Assembly (NCBI RefSeq): GCF_934660935.1
Contig: NZ_CAKUIH010000009.1
Span: 17,317-81,316 of the forward strand
Direction: 5' to 3'
Origin: an uncultured Parolsenella sp.
GTDB taxonomy: Bacteria > Actinomycetota > Coriobacteriia > Coriobacteriales > Atopobiaceae
Length of the DNA: 64,000 nt
This document shows, piece after piece, positions 36,647-44,351 of this stretch. Below the pieces are notes generated by a model. It was not told the origin of the DNA. It was given only the letters and a program-made list of their open reading frames with translations, and ran no database searches. How positions within the stretch are numbered: the first letter of the stretch is position 1; each line of letters begins with the position of its first letter. The position numbers and the translations under genes are program-made.

Positions 36647-37567
36647 CTACCCTCTCACGCAACGGCGAATAAAGTCCTCGTAAACGTCGATTGCCTTAGG
36701 AACGTAAAACTCGGAGCCACCGTGATCTCCGCCCTTGATGAGCACGAGCTCGGCCTTGCGCCCCTGGGCTCGGAGCAAGTCGTAGAAATCTGTCGACACC
36801 TCGCAGTTGACCATGCGGTCCTTCGTACCGTGAACGATAAGCACGGGAGGCATCGGCGTCTCCGACGAAAGATGGGTGTCGACAGAGATGCGATAGCGAA
36901 GCTCGGGGTTTTCGCGCAGGCTGCCACCAGCAAGCGCGCCCTCCGGGCTTGTCAGCGAGCCCGCATTGAGCGTTGTGGGATACCCGTCCTCGCGGAGGAA
37001 GCTCACCGCTCCGTAGAAATCGAGAACGCCTCGAACGGGAAGATCGGCAGCGGGAGACCCGTTCTCATCAGGAAGAAGGGTCGCGAGAACGGCCGTGTGT
37101 CCACCCGAAGAAGAGCCGCCGATAACGATTTTGTCCGAATCAACCGAGAGCTCGTCCGCGTGCTCGGCAACGAACCGAACGGCCGCCTGCGCGTCGTGAA
37201 CCTGCGCCGGAAAACACGCCATCGAGGAGTCACGATACTCGACCACGGCAACCACGATGCCTCGCTCGGCAATCCTCGCCAGCTGAGGCAGGTTCTTGTA
37301 GCAGTCCTGTTTTCTCCAGGCAGAACCCTGAACATAGACGAGGCACGGATAGGCAGGATGCTCCCCCGCTGCCTTCGCTTTGAGCGAGTTGCGGCACATG
37401 GGAATCAACAGCTGAAGGTGCAGCTTGTGATCCCCGCGACGGAGATAGGGAACGTCCGGCACATAGCGAGAACCTGGCTCGTCGCCCGTCGTCGCCAGCA
37501 CGCGCGCGCCATCAGGCAAGCCATCGTACTCGGGAAACTCCTCGTAACCCCACGCCCTCGTCTCCAT
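36647..37567 (-). CDS. Alpha/beta-hydrolase esterase (BD-FAE/acetylesterase type)
   Basis: 306 aa hydrolase. The nucleophile elbow is GGSSSGGH (catalytic Ser153). VDSDKIVIGG precedes it, and the catalytic Asp is probably in VHGTKDRMVN with His in GGDHGGSEF. YVQGSAW replaces the usual HGG oxyanion motif. The start ATG at 37567 (METRAWGYEEF) has GGAGG 5 bp upstream; the upstream 40-codon open extension lies in tandem repeats and is not accepted. It probably removes acyl groups from carbohydrates or small esters. No signal peptide. Confidence 0.85.
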   Translation of the reverse strand: METRAWGYEEFPEYDGLPDGARVLATTGDEPGSRYVPDVPYLRRGDHKLHLQLLIPMCRNSLKAKAAGEHPAYPCLVYVQGSAWRKQDCYKNLPQLARIAERGIVVAVVEYRDSSMACFPAQVHDAQAAVRFVAEHADELSVDSDKIVIGGSSSGGHTAVLATLLPDENGSPAADLPVRGVLDFYGAVSFLREDGYPTTLNAGSLTSPEGALAGGSLRENPELRYRISVDTHLSSETPMPPVLIVHGTKDRMVNCEVSTDFYDLLRAQGRKAELVLIKGGDHGGSEFYVPKAIDVYEDFIRRCVRG

Positions 37568-37592
37568 GCGGACCTCCGCTCGCAGTCGAATA

Positions 37593-37708
37593 CCAGCTTG
37601 ATTGTCGCATGTGACACGTTCCTGCGCACTCACCCGCTCCTCAAACGAAACCAGTTTGATTGCCGCATGCGACACGTTCCTGCGCACTCACCCGCCCCGC
37701 AAACGAAA
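37593..37708. repeat. 58-bp tandem duplication upstream of the esterase
   Basis: Units 37593-37650 and 37651-37708 agree at most positions. Each contains a near-palindrome TGYCGCATGYGACA. They lie 25 bp upstream of the esterase start and directly abut palindrome A. They may be operators for the esterase. Confidence 0.88.
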
Positions 37709-37712
37709 AAAG

Positions 37713-37838
37713 CGCTAAGTAGGGGGCTAATTCGCAGTGGCGCGAGTAGACCCGATTTAAGGGAGTTTCGGAGCTGGGGTTTTGCAGCACGAAACCGTTG
37801 TCTACTCGACAGACCCCAGATTAGCCCCCTACTTAGCG
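37713..37838. repeat. Long palindromic element A (126 nt)
   Basis: The outer arms are perfect over 19 bp (37713-37731 and 37820-37838; CGCTAAGTAGGGGGCTAAT). The inner arms CGAGTAGAC (37743-37751) and GTCTACTCG (37800-37808) are perfect. Further pairs are GTTTCG/CGAAAC and GCTG/CAGC around the loop CTGGGGTTTTGCAG (centre 37776). It has no coding role. Confidence 0.95.
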
Positions 37839-37987
37839 ACTTTTACAAATCGAGGGCCAATGCTGACGTGCAAAACAATGGCTCGCCGCCCACAAAACGA
37901 CAACTCGCCGGCTGCAAATACCGGCCGCAGGACGACATGCCGCCACCCGCAAAAAACGAGCCCCTACTCGGCCCGAAACACGACGAC

Positions 37988-39323
37988 CTACCGCCTGCAA
38001 ATGCCGACAAAAACAATGAGCAGCAGCCAGGCAACAACGAAGACTCCGACGCTCACAGCCCGAGCTCGCTTGCGGCCCCAGCGCCGCAGAAAGCCAACGT
38101 TCGCAAACAACCACCGCTTATCGAGAAGGACCCAGCCACACACCAGCACCATGCAGGGAAAGAACAGCGCGAACCCATAAACGTTGAGCCAGAGCGGGCC
38201 AGCGACATAGTACTTTTCGTCAAACAGGCAAATCGCGCAAGAAAAAAAGAATGATTGCGGCAGTGAGACATACGAAAACGTTCCTCACGCTCCAAAAGCT
38301 CGGCACCGAAGCGCTGACGTAGCGTTCCCTCATCTCGGCAAGCGTCATGGCAAGCGAGCGAGATCGATCCCCAGACCTTCCGAAATGCATGCGCAAGCGC
38401 CCATCGGCAGCCCCGGGAAGCTCATCGCGCATCTCGGCCACGCTTTGATAGCGGCCATCGGGATCTAGAAAGGTGGCCTTTGTTATTACGCTGCGCCAAG
38501 CAGGCGAAACCTCGGCGCAGGCAAAACCGCATTCCCGATCAGCCGGGGTGGCCTCTCGCCCAGTCAGGCAGAAGAACGTGAGCATACCCAGGGCATAGAC
38601 ATCGCTGCGGACATCAGTCTGGCCAAAGCCGTACTGCTCGGGCGGGGCATAGGAGCGAGTCCCGAAATGCGTAGTGTCGGCCTCCTCGCCCTCGCGCCAA
38701 ACGCGCGCAATGCCGAAGTCGATGAGCACGGGGCAGCACGAACGCGAGGCAGATCGCGGACTCGCAGCGGAACGCGAACGCACAGCAGGTCGCGGACTCG
38801 CAGCGGAACACGGACGAACATCAGGGCAGATGACGTTGCTGGGAGTGAGGTCGCGATGGACCAACGGCGACTCAAGCGCGCCATGCAGCTCTGAAACCGC
38901 ATCACAAATCGCGGGGACGAGCTCGCGCGCAAGCGTGTCGCGATTACCAGGCGAGGCATCCGCGACCACCTGCGCGAGTGTCCGCCCCTTGACGTATTCG
39001 AGGAGCACTTCAAGAGAACCGCCGTTCTCGCGGCAGTCAACGATGCGCGGAAGCTGACAAAAGCGCATGCCTTGGCGCTGCAGCCCAAAGAGTTCAACGT
39101 ACGCACAGCCAAGGCCGCTCCCCTGAGAAATGACCTTGCGTACGTACGGGCCGAGCTCAGTCCCCGCGGCAGTCCTCAGCCATACGAGCTCCGTCACCTC
39201 GGCGGGAGTGCGCTTGAGCGTGCGCTCCACACGATAGGCGTCCGCGGACGCAGAAGGAGAGGTGGCGGCGCCAAACACGTCCTTCAGCTGCTCGTGTATG
39301 TCATCAGTCGTCTCGATATCCAT
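37988..39323 (-). pseudogene. Membrane-anchored Ser/Thr protein kinase, frame-shifted at a 7-T run
   Basis: Hanks-type kinase. From ATG 39323 (MDIETTDDIHEQ), 367 aa read in frame to a stop at 38220. Lys63 is the likely ATP lysine, the catalytic loop is HRDLTPSN (156-163), then IDFG (DFG 202-204) and APPEQYG. About 30 residues rich in Ser, Arg and Ala (168-197) are inserted between catalytic loop and DFG, partly from a 36-bp tandem repeat. The frame closes at TTTTTTT (38242-38248, minus strand). Losing one T would extend it with three membrane helices to a stop at 37990 (about 445 aa). It is either a broken gene, phase-variable, or read by slippage. The HTH gene lies upstream. The weak start region lacks a clear ribosome site. 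Confidence 0.75.
38754..38825. repeat. 36-bp in-frame tandem repeat inside the kinase gene
   Basis: Two units of 36 bp (38754 and 38790), both beginning TCGCGGACTCGCAGCGGAAC, add 12 residues each to the insertion between catalytic loop and DFG. Confidence 0.9.
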
Positions 39324-39417
39324 AACCCCACAATAGCAGGCGAGCGGGACACTAATTCGCATCCCGCTCGTCATGTTCACAATCAATCACACGCCGGACA
39401 ATACCGTACCGCCGCCG

Positions 39418-39837
39418 TCAGCAAATCGTCTCTTCCCCAAAGCGATAGAGTTCCTCGTTCACTCGCTGGAGAGAGCACCCTCGCTCGAGGCAAAAGATGA
39501 TGATCGCATCTCGACGGCTCTTGCTGTACAGTGAGCTCACCCCGCCCGCCTCGAGCATGCGGTTGGTCTCGCGCAGGGTCAGCGCCATCGCGAAGGCGAT
39601 CTGTAGCAGCTTGTTGCGGCTGGGATTACGCGTGCCCATGAAGATCTGATAGCCAAAGGTCTCGTTGAGGTTTGCCATACGCACGACCTGCGCACGCTCG
39701 AGGTTCTTCTCCGCGAGAAGGGCATTGAGGTAGTCAGGGAGCGACGGCTCACCAAGATGATGAGAGTCGAGAAACGCATCGATGTCGGGTGCCTCGAGCA
39801 GCTCCGCGAGGAGCTCCTCCGTTAGTCTTTGGGCCAT
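39418..39837 (-). CDS. Small helix-turn-helix-like protein
   Basis: 139 aa, mostly helical. The segment NLERAQVVRMANLNETFGYQIFMGTRNPSRNKLLQIAFAMAL reads like an XRE-type DNA-binding helix-turn-helix. It is encoded immediately upstream of the Ser/Thr kinase, 94 bp from its start, so the two are probably co-transcribed; such regulators often accompany membrane kinases. Start ATG at 39837. The remainder of the protein has no recognised domain. Confidence 0.75.
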   Translation of the reverse strand: MAQRLTEELLAELLEAPDIDAFLDSHHLGEPSLPDYLNALLAEKNLERAQVVRMANLNETFGYQIFMGTRNPSRNKLLQIAFAMALTLRETNRMLEAGGVSSLYSKSRRDAIIIFCLERGCSLQRVNEELYRFGEETIC

Positions 39838-39879
39838 CTTGCCCCCTCTCCACGAAACCGTGAGCGTCAGACGACGGCG

Positions 39880-40533
39880 CTAGAAGCCAGTGACGTCAGC
39901 CAGCTTGTAGGAAGCGACCTTAGCCTGGTCGTACATGCCAACCGCCTCGAACTTCCAGGTTCCGTTGGCATCAAGATTGCTGGTATTGGCGTACGCCGCT
40001 CCAATCTGGTTGCCATCGCCATCGAACAGGTTATAGCTAACGCTGACGTAGCCGAGCTGAGAATCCGTGAGATTGGTGAACGTGCCGCTGATGGTCGTGG
40101 TGAAGTCATCGCCGGTCATCTGCTCGTCGGCGATGGAGTACTTGTCGGCCGCGCCGGACTCCGCAGACGTGCTCGCGGCGGCAGCCGAAGAGCCGTCCTC
40201 GGTCGAGATGGTGCCCTTCGTCGCCTCGTCGATGGCGGAGGAGTAGGCGCTCTGCGTGCCGAGGACGATGGCAATGGCGAGGACGTTCACGATAACGGCG
40301 GCAATGGAGAAGCCTCGGCCACCCTTCTTGCCGCGCAGCACGCCCACCAGCCCGATGACCGCAAAGACCGCGCCAACGAGCGCGAGAACGAACGATAGGT
40401 TGTTAATGATGGGCAAGAACGACGTGACGAGAGCAATAATGCCCAGCACAAGGGCAACGATCGACGCGGCTGACTTGCCCTTCTGCGGATTGTTTGTCTG
40501 CTGCGTCTTGTCCTGAGCCTCGGTAGCTTCCAT
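39880..40533 (-). CDS. Membrane protein with extracytoplasmic FxLYD-like domain
   Basis: 217 aa. Hydrophobic segments at about 24-40, 46-66 and 76-93 anchor it in the membrane. A short linker follows, then a C-terminal beta-rich domain containing GYVSVSYNLFDGDGNQIG, which resembles the FxLYD fold. Ser/Ala-rich spacer at about 118-135. Start ATG at 40533 (MEATEAQDKT) with AAGGAAGG upstream. No function is assigned; FxLYD proteins are often surface-associated. It lies next to the HTH gene, in the same direction but 42 bp apart. Confidence 0.82.
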   Translation of the reverse strand: MEATEAQDKTQQTNNPQKGKSAASIVALVLGIIALVTSFLPIINNLSFVLALVGAVFAVIGLVGVLRGKKGGRGFSIAAVIVNVLAIAIVLGTQSAYSSAIDEATKGTISTEDGSSAAAASTSAESGAADKYSIADEQMTGDDFTTTISGTFTNLTDSQLGYVSVSYNLFDGDGNQIGAAYANTSNLDANGTWKFEAVGMYDQAKVASYKLADVTGF

Positions 40534-40746
40534 GGAGTCTTCCTTCCTGTTGGGGCTAAACATGAGCCCATCCTAGGAAGCGAAGCGCGCGATTTCATTA
40601 GCTGAGAGCTAATTTGTCCCTTATATAACACTTTAAAGCACTACACACATCGCGTGGCGAAGCGGCAGGCAACCAGCTGGCCGGAGCTTGGATGCAGCCC
40701 CTCGGGATACCGACGCTGGCGAGAGGTGCCCTTCGCGCACTCACCC

Positions 40747-40869
40747 GAGAAGTATGGACATGGATTGAGGCTCGCCGAGTAGTCCCCTATCTGACCGCCT
40801 GCGACCTGGGGTTTTGCGATTCAAAAACGCCGCCTACTCGGCAGATCCGAAATCATGTCCATACTTCTC
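40747..40869. repeat. Long palindromic element C (123 nt)
   Basis: The outer arms are perfect over 16 bp (GAGAAGTATGGACATG at 40747-40762, inverted at 40854-40869). The inner arms GCCGAGTAG (40774-40782) and CTACTCGGC (40834-40842) are perfect. The loop contains CTGGGGTTTTGC (40806-40817). Confidence 0.93.
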
Positions 40870-40950
40870 AAGCGAGCTGGATGCGAACGACAAATTCGAG
40901 CACGGAGAGGAACGGCACAGCCATTGGTTCGCCCCGCCATGCGAAAAGAA

Positions 40951-41076
40951 CGCCAAGTAGGGGGCTAATCCGCAATGCTCCAAGTAGACCACATTTAAGG
41001 GAGTTCGCGACCTGGGGTTTTGCAGCGCAAAATGGCCTTCTACTTGGCCGGTCCCGGATTAGCCCCCTACTTAGCG
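40951..41076. repeat. Long palindromic element B (126 nt)
   Basis: The outer arms are 21 bp with one mismatch (40951-40971 and 41056-41076; CGCCAAGTAGGGGGCTAATC). The inner arms CCAAGTAGA (40980-40988) and TCTACTTGG (41039-41047) are perfect. The loop contains CTGGGGTTTTGCAG from 41012. Same length and outer sequence as element A. Confidence 0.95.
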
Positions 41077-41110
41077 AGTTTTTCAAGCCAAAGGGGCATC
41101 TGCCGCCCTC

Positions 41111-43093
41111 TTATACCTCAACGTCCTCGTCGTTCGCAACCTCGCGCGAGGAGTCAAGCTCGGCGTCCCAGGCGCGCAGCGTCTCGTAAACCTCGCGCGC
41201 GACATCGGCCGGAATGCCGGGAACGGCGGCGATGTCCTCCTCGCTTGCCTCGCGCAGACGCTTCATGCTGCCAAACGCCCGTCTCAGCGCGCGCTTGCGC
41301 TTCTCGCCCACACCGGGAATCTCGTCGAGGATCGAGACGGTCATCGCCTTGTCGCGCAGCTCGCGATGGAAGGTGATGGCGAACCGGTGCGCCTCGTCAC
41401 GCACACGTTTCACGAGGTAGAGCGAGGCAGAGCCGCTCGGCAGCACCACGGGCATCTCGTCCCACGGCACGAACAGCTCCTCGTCTGACTTGGCGAGGCC
41501 CGCGGCGGGGATGTCCAACCCGAGCTCCCCAAGCTGCTCGATGGCGGCCGTGAGCTGGGGCTTGCCACCGTCGAGGATGAGAAGGTCCGGGCGCGCGCCA
41601 AAGCGCTCATCCGCCATGCGCTCGGGGGCATAGCGCCTCGCGAGCACCTCGCTCATGGAGACGAAGTCGTTCGCCTCGTCGAGCTCCGCGCGGATCTTGA
41701 AGCGGCGGTACTGGCTCTTGTCGGGCTTCCCCGCCGTGAACACCACCATCGACGCGACGGTGTGCTTGCCGTGGATGGTCGAGATGTCGAAGCACTCGAT
41801 GCGCATGGGTGGCTCGTCGAGGGCCAGGGCACTCTCGAGCTGCAGCAGAGCCTCGTTCGTGCGCTTGTCCTCGTAGCCCGTGCGCAGCTCGTATCGCGCG
41901 AGGTAGTGGCGTGCGTTGTTGCGAGCCATCTCCGCGAGGTGCGCCTTCTGGCCGCGCTTGGGCACGTGGAGCTCGACCACGCGGCCGCGACGCGCCGTGA
42001 GCCAGCCCTCGAGCGTCTCGGCATCCGCGAGCTCGACGGGCACGCAGACCTCGAGCGGAAGGTCGCTCGTCTGGTCGTAGTAGCGCTTGACGAAGCCGCT
42101 CGCCAGCTCCTCCTCGCCCACATCGAGGCCCTTGTCGAGCACGAACTCGCAGGTACGGCTCACGCGCCCTTCACGCACGACGAACACGCAGGCGCCCGCG
42201 ATGGTCTCCTCGCGCCAGAAGCCGATGACGTCCACGTCCTGCGCGCTCCCGAGAACCACGCGCTGCTTGTCGTCGAGGCCATCGATCACCGCGAGGCGTC
42301 GCTTCACGCGGGCGGCACGCTCAAAGTCGAGGTCCGCCGCGGCCTCCGCCATCTCGGCCTTGAGCTCGGAGACGAACTCTCCCCTGTGGCCCGCGAGAAA
42401 GCGCTCGACCTGACTCACGTGTGTGGCGTACTCCTCGGGCGTGATGCAGCCGGCGCACACGCCCGGGCCGCGCCCCACGTGGTAGTCGAAGCAGGGGCGG
42501 CCGCTCTCCGCCTGGGCGAGGGCCACGACGTCCGTCTGCTCAGGGTGGGCCTCGAGCTGGCGGCGCACACGCTTCCACTCAGCACAGGTGGCGACGCACA
42601 GTGGCATCACCTTGCGCACCACGTCGATCGTGGCGCGGGCGGCGCGGGCGTCCGTGTAGGGGCCAAAGTAGCGCGTGTCCGGACGGTGGCGCTCGCGTGT
42701 GTACTTGATCGCGGGATAGACGTCGCCCTTGGTGAGCGCGATGTAGGGATAGCTCTTGTCGTCCTTGAGGTCGACGTTGAAGGGCGGGCGGTACTGGTGG
42801 ATGAGGTTGATCTCGAGGACGAGCGCCTCGTGCTCCGAACCGACCACGACGTAGTCAAAGCTCGCCGTGGCCGCCATGAGGCGCGGCACCATGGGGCGCT
42901 CGTCCGTGAGCTGCACGTATTGACGCATACGGGCGCGCAGGTTCTTCGCCTTGCCCACGTAGAGGACGTTACCCTTGGCGTCCTTCCACAGGTAGCAGCC
43001 AGGGTCAGTGGGGACGAGGGCGACCTGCTCGGCGAGGGATAGGGCTGCCGATGCTTGCTCCTCGGGCTTCTCCCATGTCCTGTCCGCCATCAC
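41111..43093 (-). CDS. uvrC: Excinuclease ABC subunit C
   Basis: 660 aa nuclease that cuts DNA on both sides of a lesion bound by UvrB. The N-terminal GIY-YIG domain reads GCYLWKDAKGNVLYVGKAKNLRARM. A UVR motif (about 240-275) contacts UvrB. The C-terminal RNase H-like nuclease contains RIECFDISTIHG and the DGGKPQL region. A tandem helix-hairpin-helix (IPGVGEKRKRALRRAFGSM) ends the protein. Start ATG at 43093 or 43090. Palindrome B lies 34 bp past the stop. Confidence 0.96.
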   Translation of the reverse strand: MMADRTWEKPEEQASAALSLAEQVALVPTDPGCYLWKDAKGNVLYVGKAKNLRARMRQYVQLTDERPMVPRLMAATASFDYVVVGSEHEALVLEINLIHQYRPPFNVDLKDDKSYPYIALTKGDVYPAIKYTRERHRPDTRYFGPYTDARAARATIDVVRKVMPLCVATCAEWKRVRRQLEAHPEQTDVVALAQAESGRPCFDYHVGRGPGVCAGCITPEEYATHVSQVERFLAGHRGEFVSELKAEMAEAAADLDFERAARVKRRLAVIDGLDDKQRVVLGSAQDVDVIGFWREETIAGACVFVVREGRVSRTCEFVLDKGLDVGEEELASGFVKRYYDQTSDLPLEVCVPVELADAETLEGWLTARRGRVVELHVPKRGQKAHLAEMARNNARHYLARYELRTGYEDKRTNEALLQLESALALDEPPMRIECFDISTIHGKHTVASMVVFTAGKPDKSQYRRFKIRAELDEANDFVSMSEVLARRYAPERMADERFGARPDLLILDGGKPQLTAAIEQLGELGLDIPAAGLAKSDEELFVPWDEMPVVLPSGSASLYLVKRVRDEAHRFAITFHRELRDKAMTVSILDEIPGVGEKRKRALRRAFGSMKRLREASEEDIAAVPGIPADVAREVYETLRAWDAELDSSREVANDEDVEV

Positions 43094-43141
43094 GTCTCCT
43101 CGCGCTCGTAGTCACGGAGGAAATTGTACCCGCCAGGCCGC

Positions 43142-44038
43142 CTACTCGTGGCGCTCGAGGAACTCCTCGACCGTGGCGTTGTACTCCTCGACGCGCTCGA
43201 GATGCACGCAGTGGGTGCCCTCGAGCAACGCCCATTCGGCACCGGGGATACCGTCGACGATCTGCTTGGAGATGAGCGGCGTCGCCTCGTCAGCGGTACC
43301 CGAGGTCACGAGCGTGGGAATGCAGATGTCGGCGAGCTTGTCCACGACGCTCCAGTGGCTGAGCTTGCCCGTCACCACGAACTCGCTCATGCCCTGCATC
43401 GTGTGATAGACCTCGTCGCCGATCGGGTCCGCGAAGGGCTTGCGCACGTTGTCCGGGCGCTCCGCTTCGGGCACCGCAGCGACGTGGCGGCGATAGTACT
43501 CGGCGCTCGCCGCCTTGACCTCAGGGCGCTCGTAGTCGCCGTCGATGTCGGCCTGGGCGAGGGCCTCCTCCATCTCGTGGGGCAGGTAGGAGCGCAGCCG
43601 AAGTGCCTCGCTCAGCCACAGGTCCATGTCGGCAGGCGAGCTCGCGACCACCATCGAGGCGACGCCGCTCGGGCGATGCGTGGCGTACTGGAGCTCGAGC
43701 ATGCCGCCCCAGCTCTGGCCCAGCAGGTGCACGTGATCGAGGCCGAGGTGGCGACGCAGTTCGTGTAGCTCCTCCTCGAAGAGCTCGGCAGACCACATGT
43801 CCGGGTTGCTCGGCGTCTTCGAGTAGCCGCAGCCGATCTGGTCATAGTAGATGACCTGACGGTGGTACTTGCGCGCGAGCTCGTCGAGAGAGCGCAGGTA
43901 CCAGTGCGTGTTGCCGGGACCGCCGTGAATGGTGAGCAGCGGCAGGCGTCCCAGGTCGTTCTCGCCCACGATGCGGTACCACGTCTTGTAGCCCTTGAAG
44001 GGCATATATCCCTTGACGACCTTGAGTTCCTCCGCCAT
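43142..44038 (-). CDS. pip: Proline iminopeptidase
   Basis: 298 aa alpha/beta-hydrolase that removes N-terminal proline from short peptides. HGGPGNTHWYL, the nucleophile elbow GQSWGG (Ser109) and DQIGCGYS are typical of the prolyl aminopeptidase (PIP) family. The C-terminal His is in EGTHCVHLE. The start is ATG at 44038 (MAEELKVVKGYMPFKG) with GAGGAG upstream, shorter than the open frame. It is divergent from an orphan peptide-binding lipoprotein, suggesting a peptide-use role. Confidence 0.9.
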   Translation of the reverse strand: MAEELKVVKGYMPFKGYKTWYRIVGENDLGRLPLLTIHGGPGNTHWYLRSLDELARKYHRQVIYYDQIGCGYSKTPSNPDMWSAELFEEELHELRRHLGLDHVHLLGQSWGGMLELQYATHRPSGVASMVVASSPADMDLWLSEALRLRSYLPHEMEEALAQADIDGDYERPEVKAASAEYYRRHVAAVPEAERPDNVRKPFADPIGDEVYHTMQGMSEFVVTGKLSHWSVVDKLADICIPTLVTSGTADEATPLISKQIVDGIPGAEWALLEGTHCVHLERVEEYNATVEEFLERHE

Positions 44039-44351
44039 TCGGCTCGCTCCTCTCATCAGCCCGGATCCCTCAGGGCCCGGGGCGCTGTCCTCATGCGCCG
44101 GCGGCTGGCTCCATCTCGCCCCGCGCCACGACGTCCTTCAAATTGGCCACCAATGCTAGCGCCCCTCCCGGCCGATCCCGCACAAGCCGCGCACGATGTA
44201 ACGATGCGATTACAGTCAGGCGGCAACCGGGGTCGCCAACGACAGCAAGCCTATATTCACTCAAACGAACTAGGAATTCTCGCGCCGCATGCCGAGCGCA
44301 CCACCGCCGGCTCTCAAATACGCGGTCGCGACACAGAGAAAGGGCGAATCC
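44039..44351. other. Divergent region between pip and the peptide-binding lipoprotein
   Basis: No gene. A TATATT lies at about 44252 for the plus side; I see no clear -35 or operator. Confidence 0.5.

Larger units (their letters stand above)
40534..41110. other. Gene-free stretch carrying two long palindromes
   Basis: No gene. Contains palindromes C (40747-40869) and B (40951-41076), separated by 81 bp. The region between the FxLYD gene and uvrC has no obvious promoter or terminator aside from these. Confidence 0.8.

Noticed and set aside
37568..37687. Upstream in-frame extension of the esterase to an ATG at 37687
   Set aside because: The extension is made of the tandem-repeat DNA; a good ribosome site supports ATG 37567.
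37713..37838. Element A considered as a simple transcription terminator
   Set aside because: No T run, a long internal bulged stem and a conserved loop; the same form occurs away from gene ends.
40747..41076. Elements B and C considered as a CRISPR array
   Set aside because: Only two units, each an internal hairpin of more than 120 nt with different outer stems, no regular short spacers and no cas genes.
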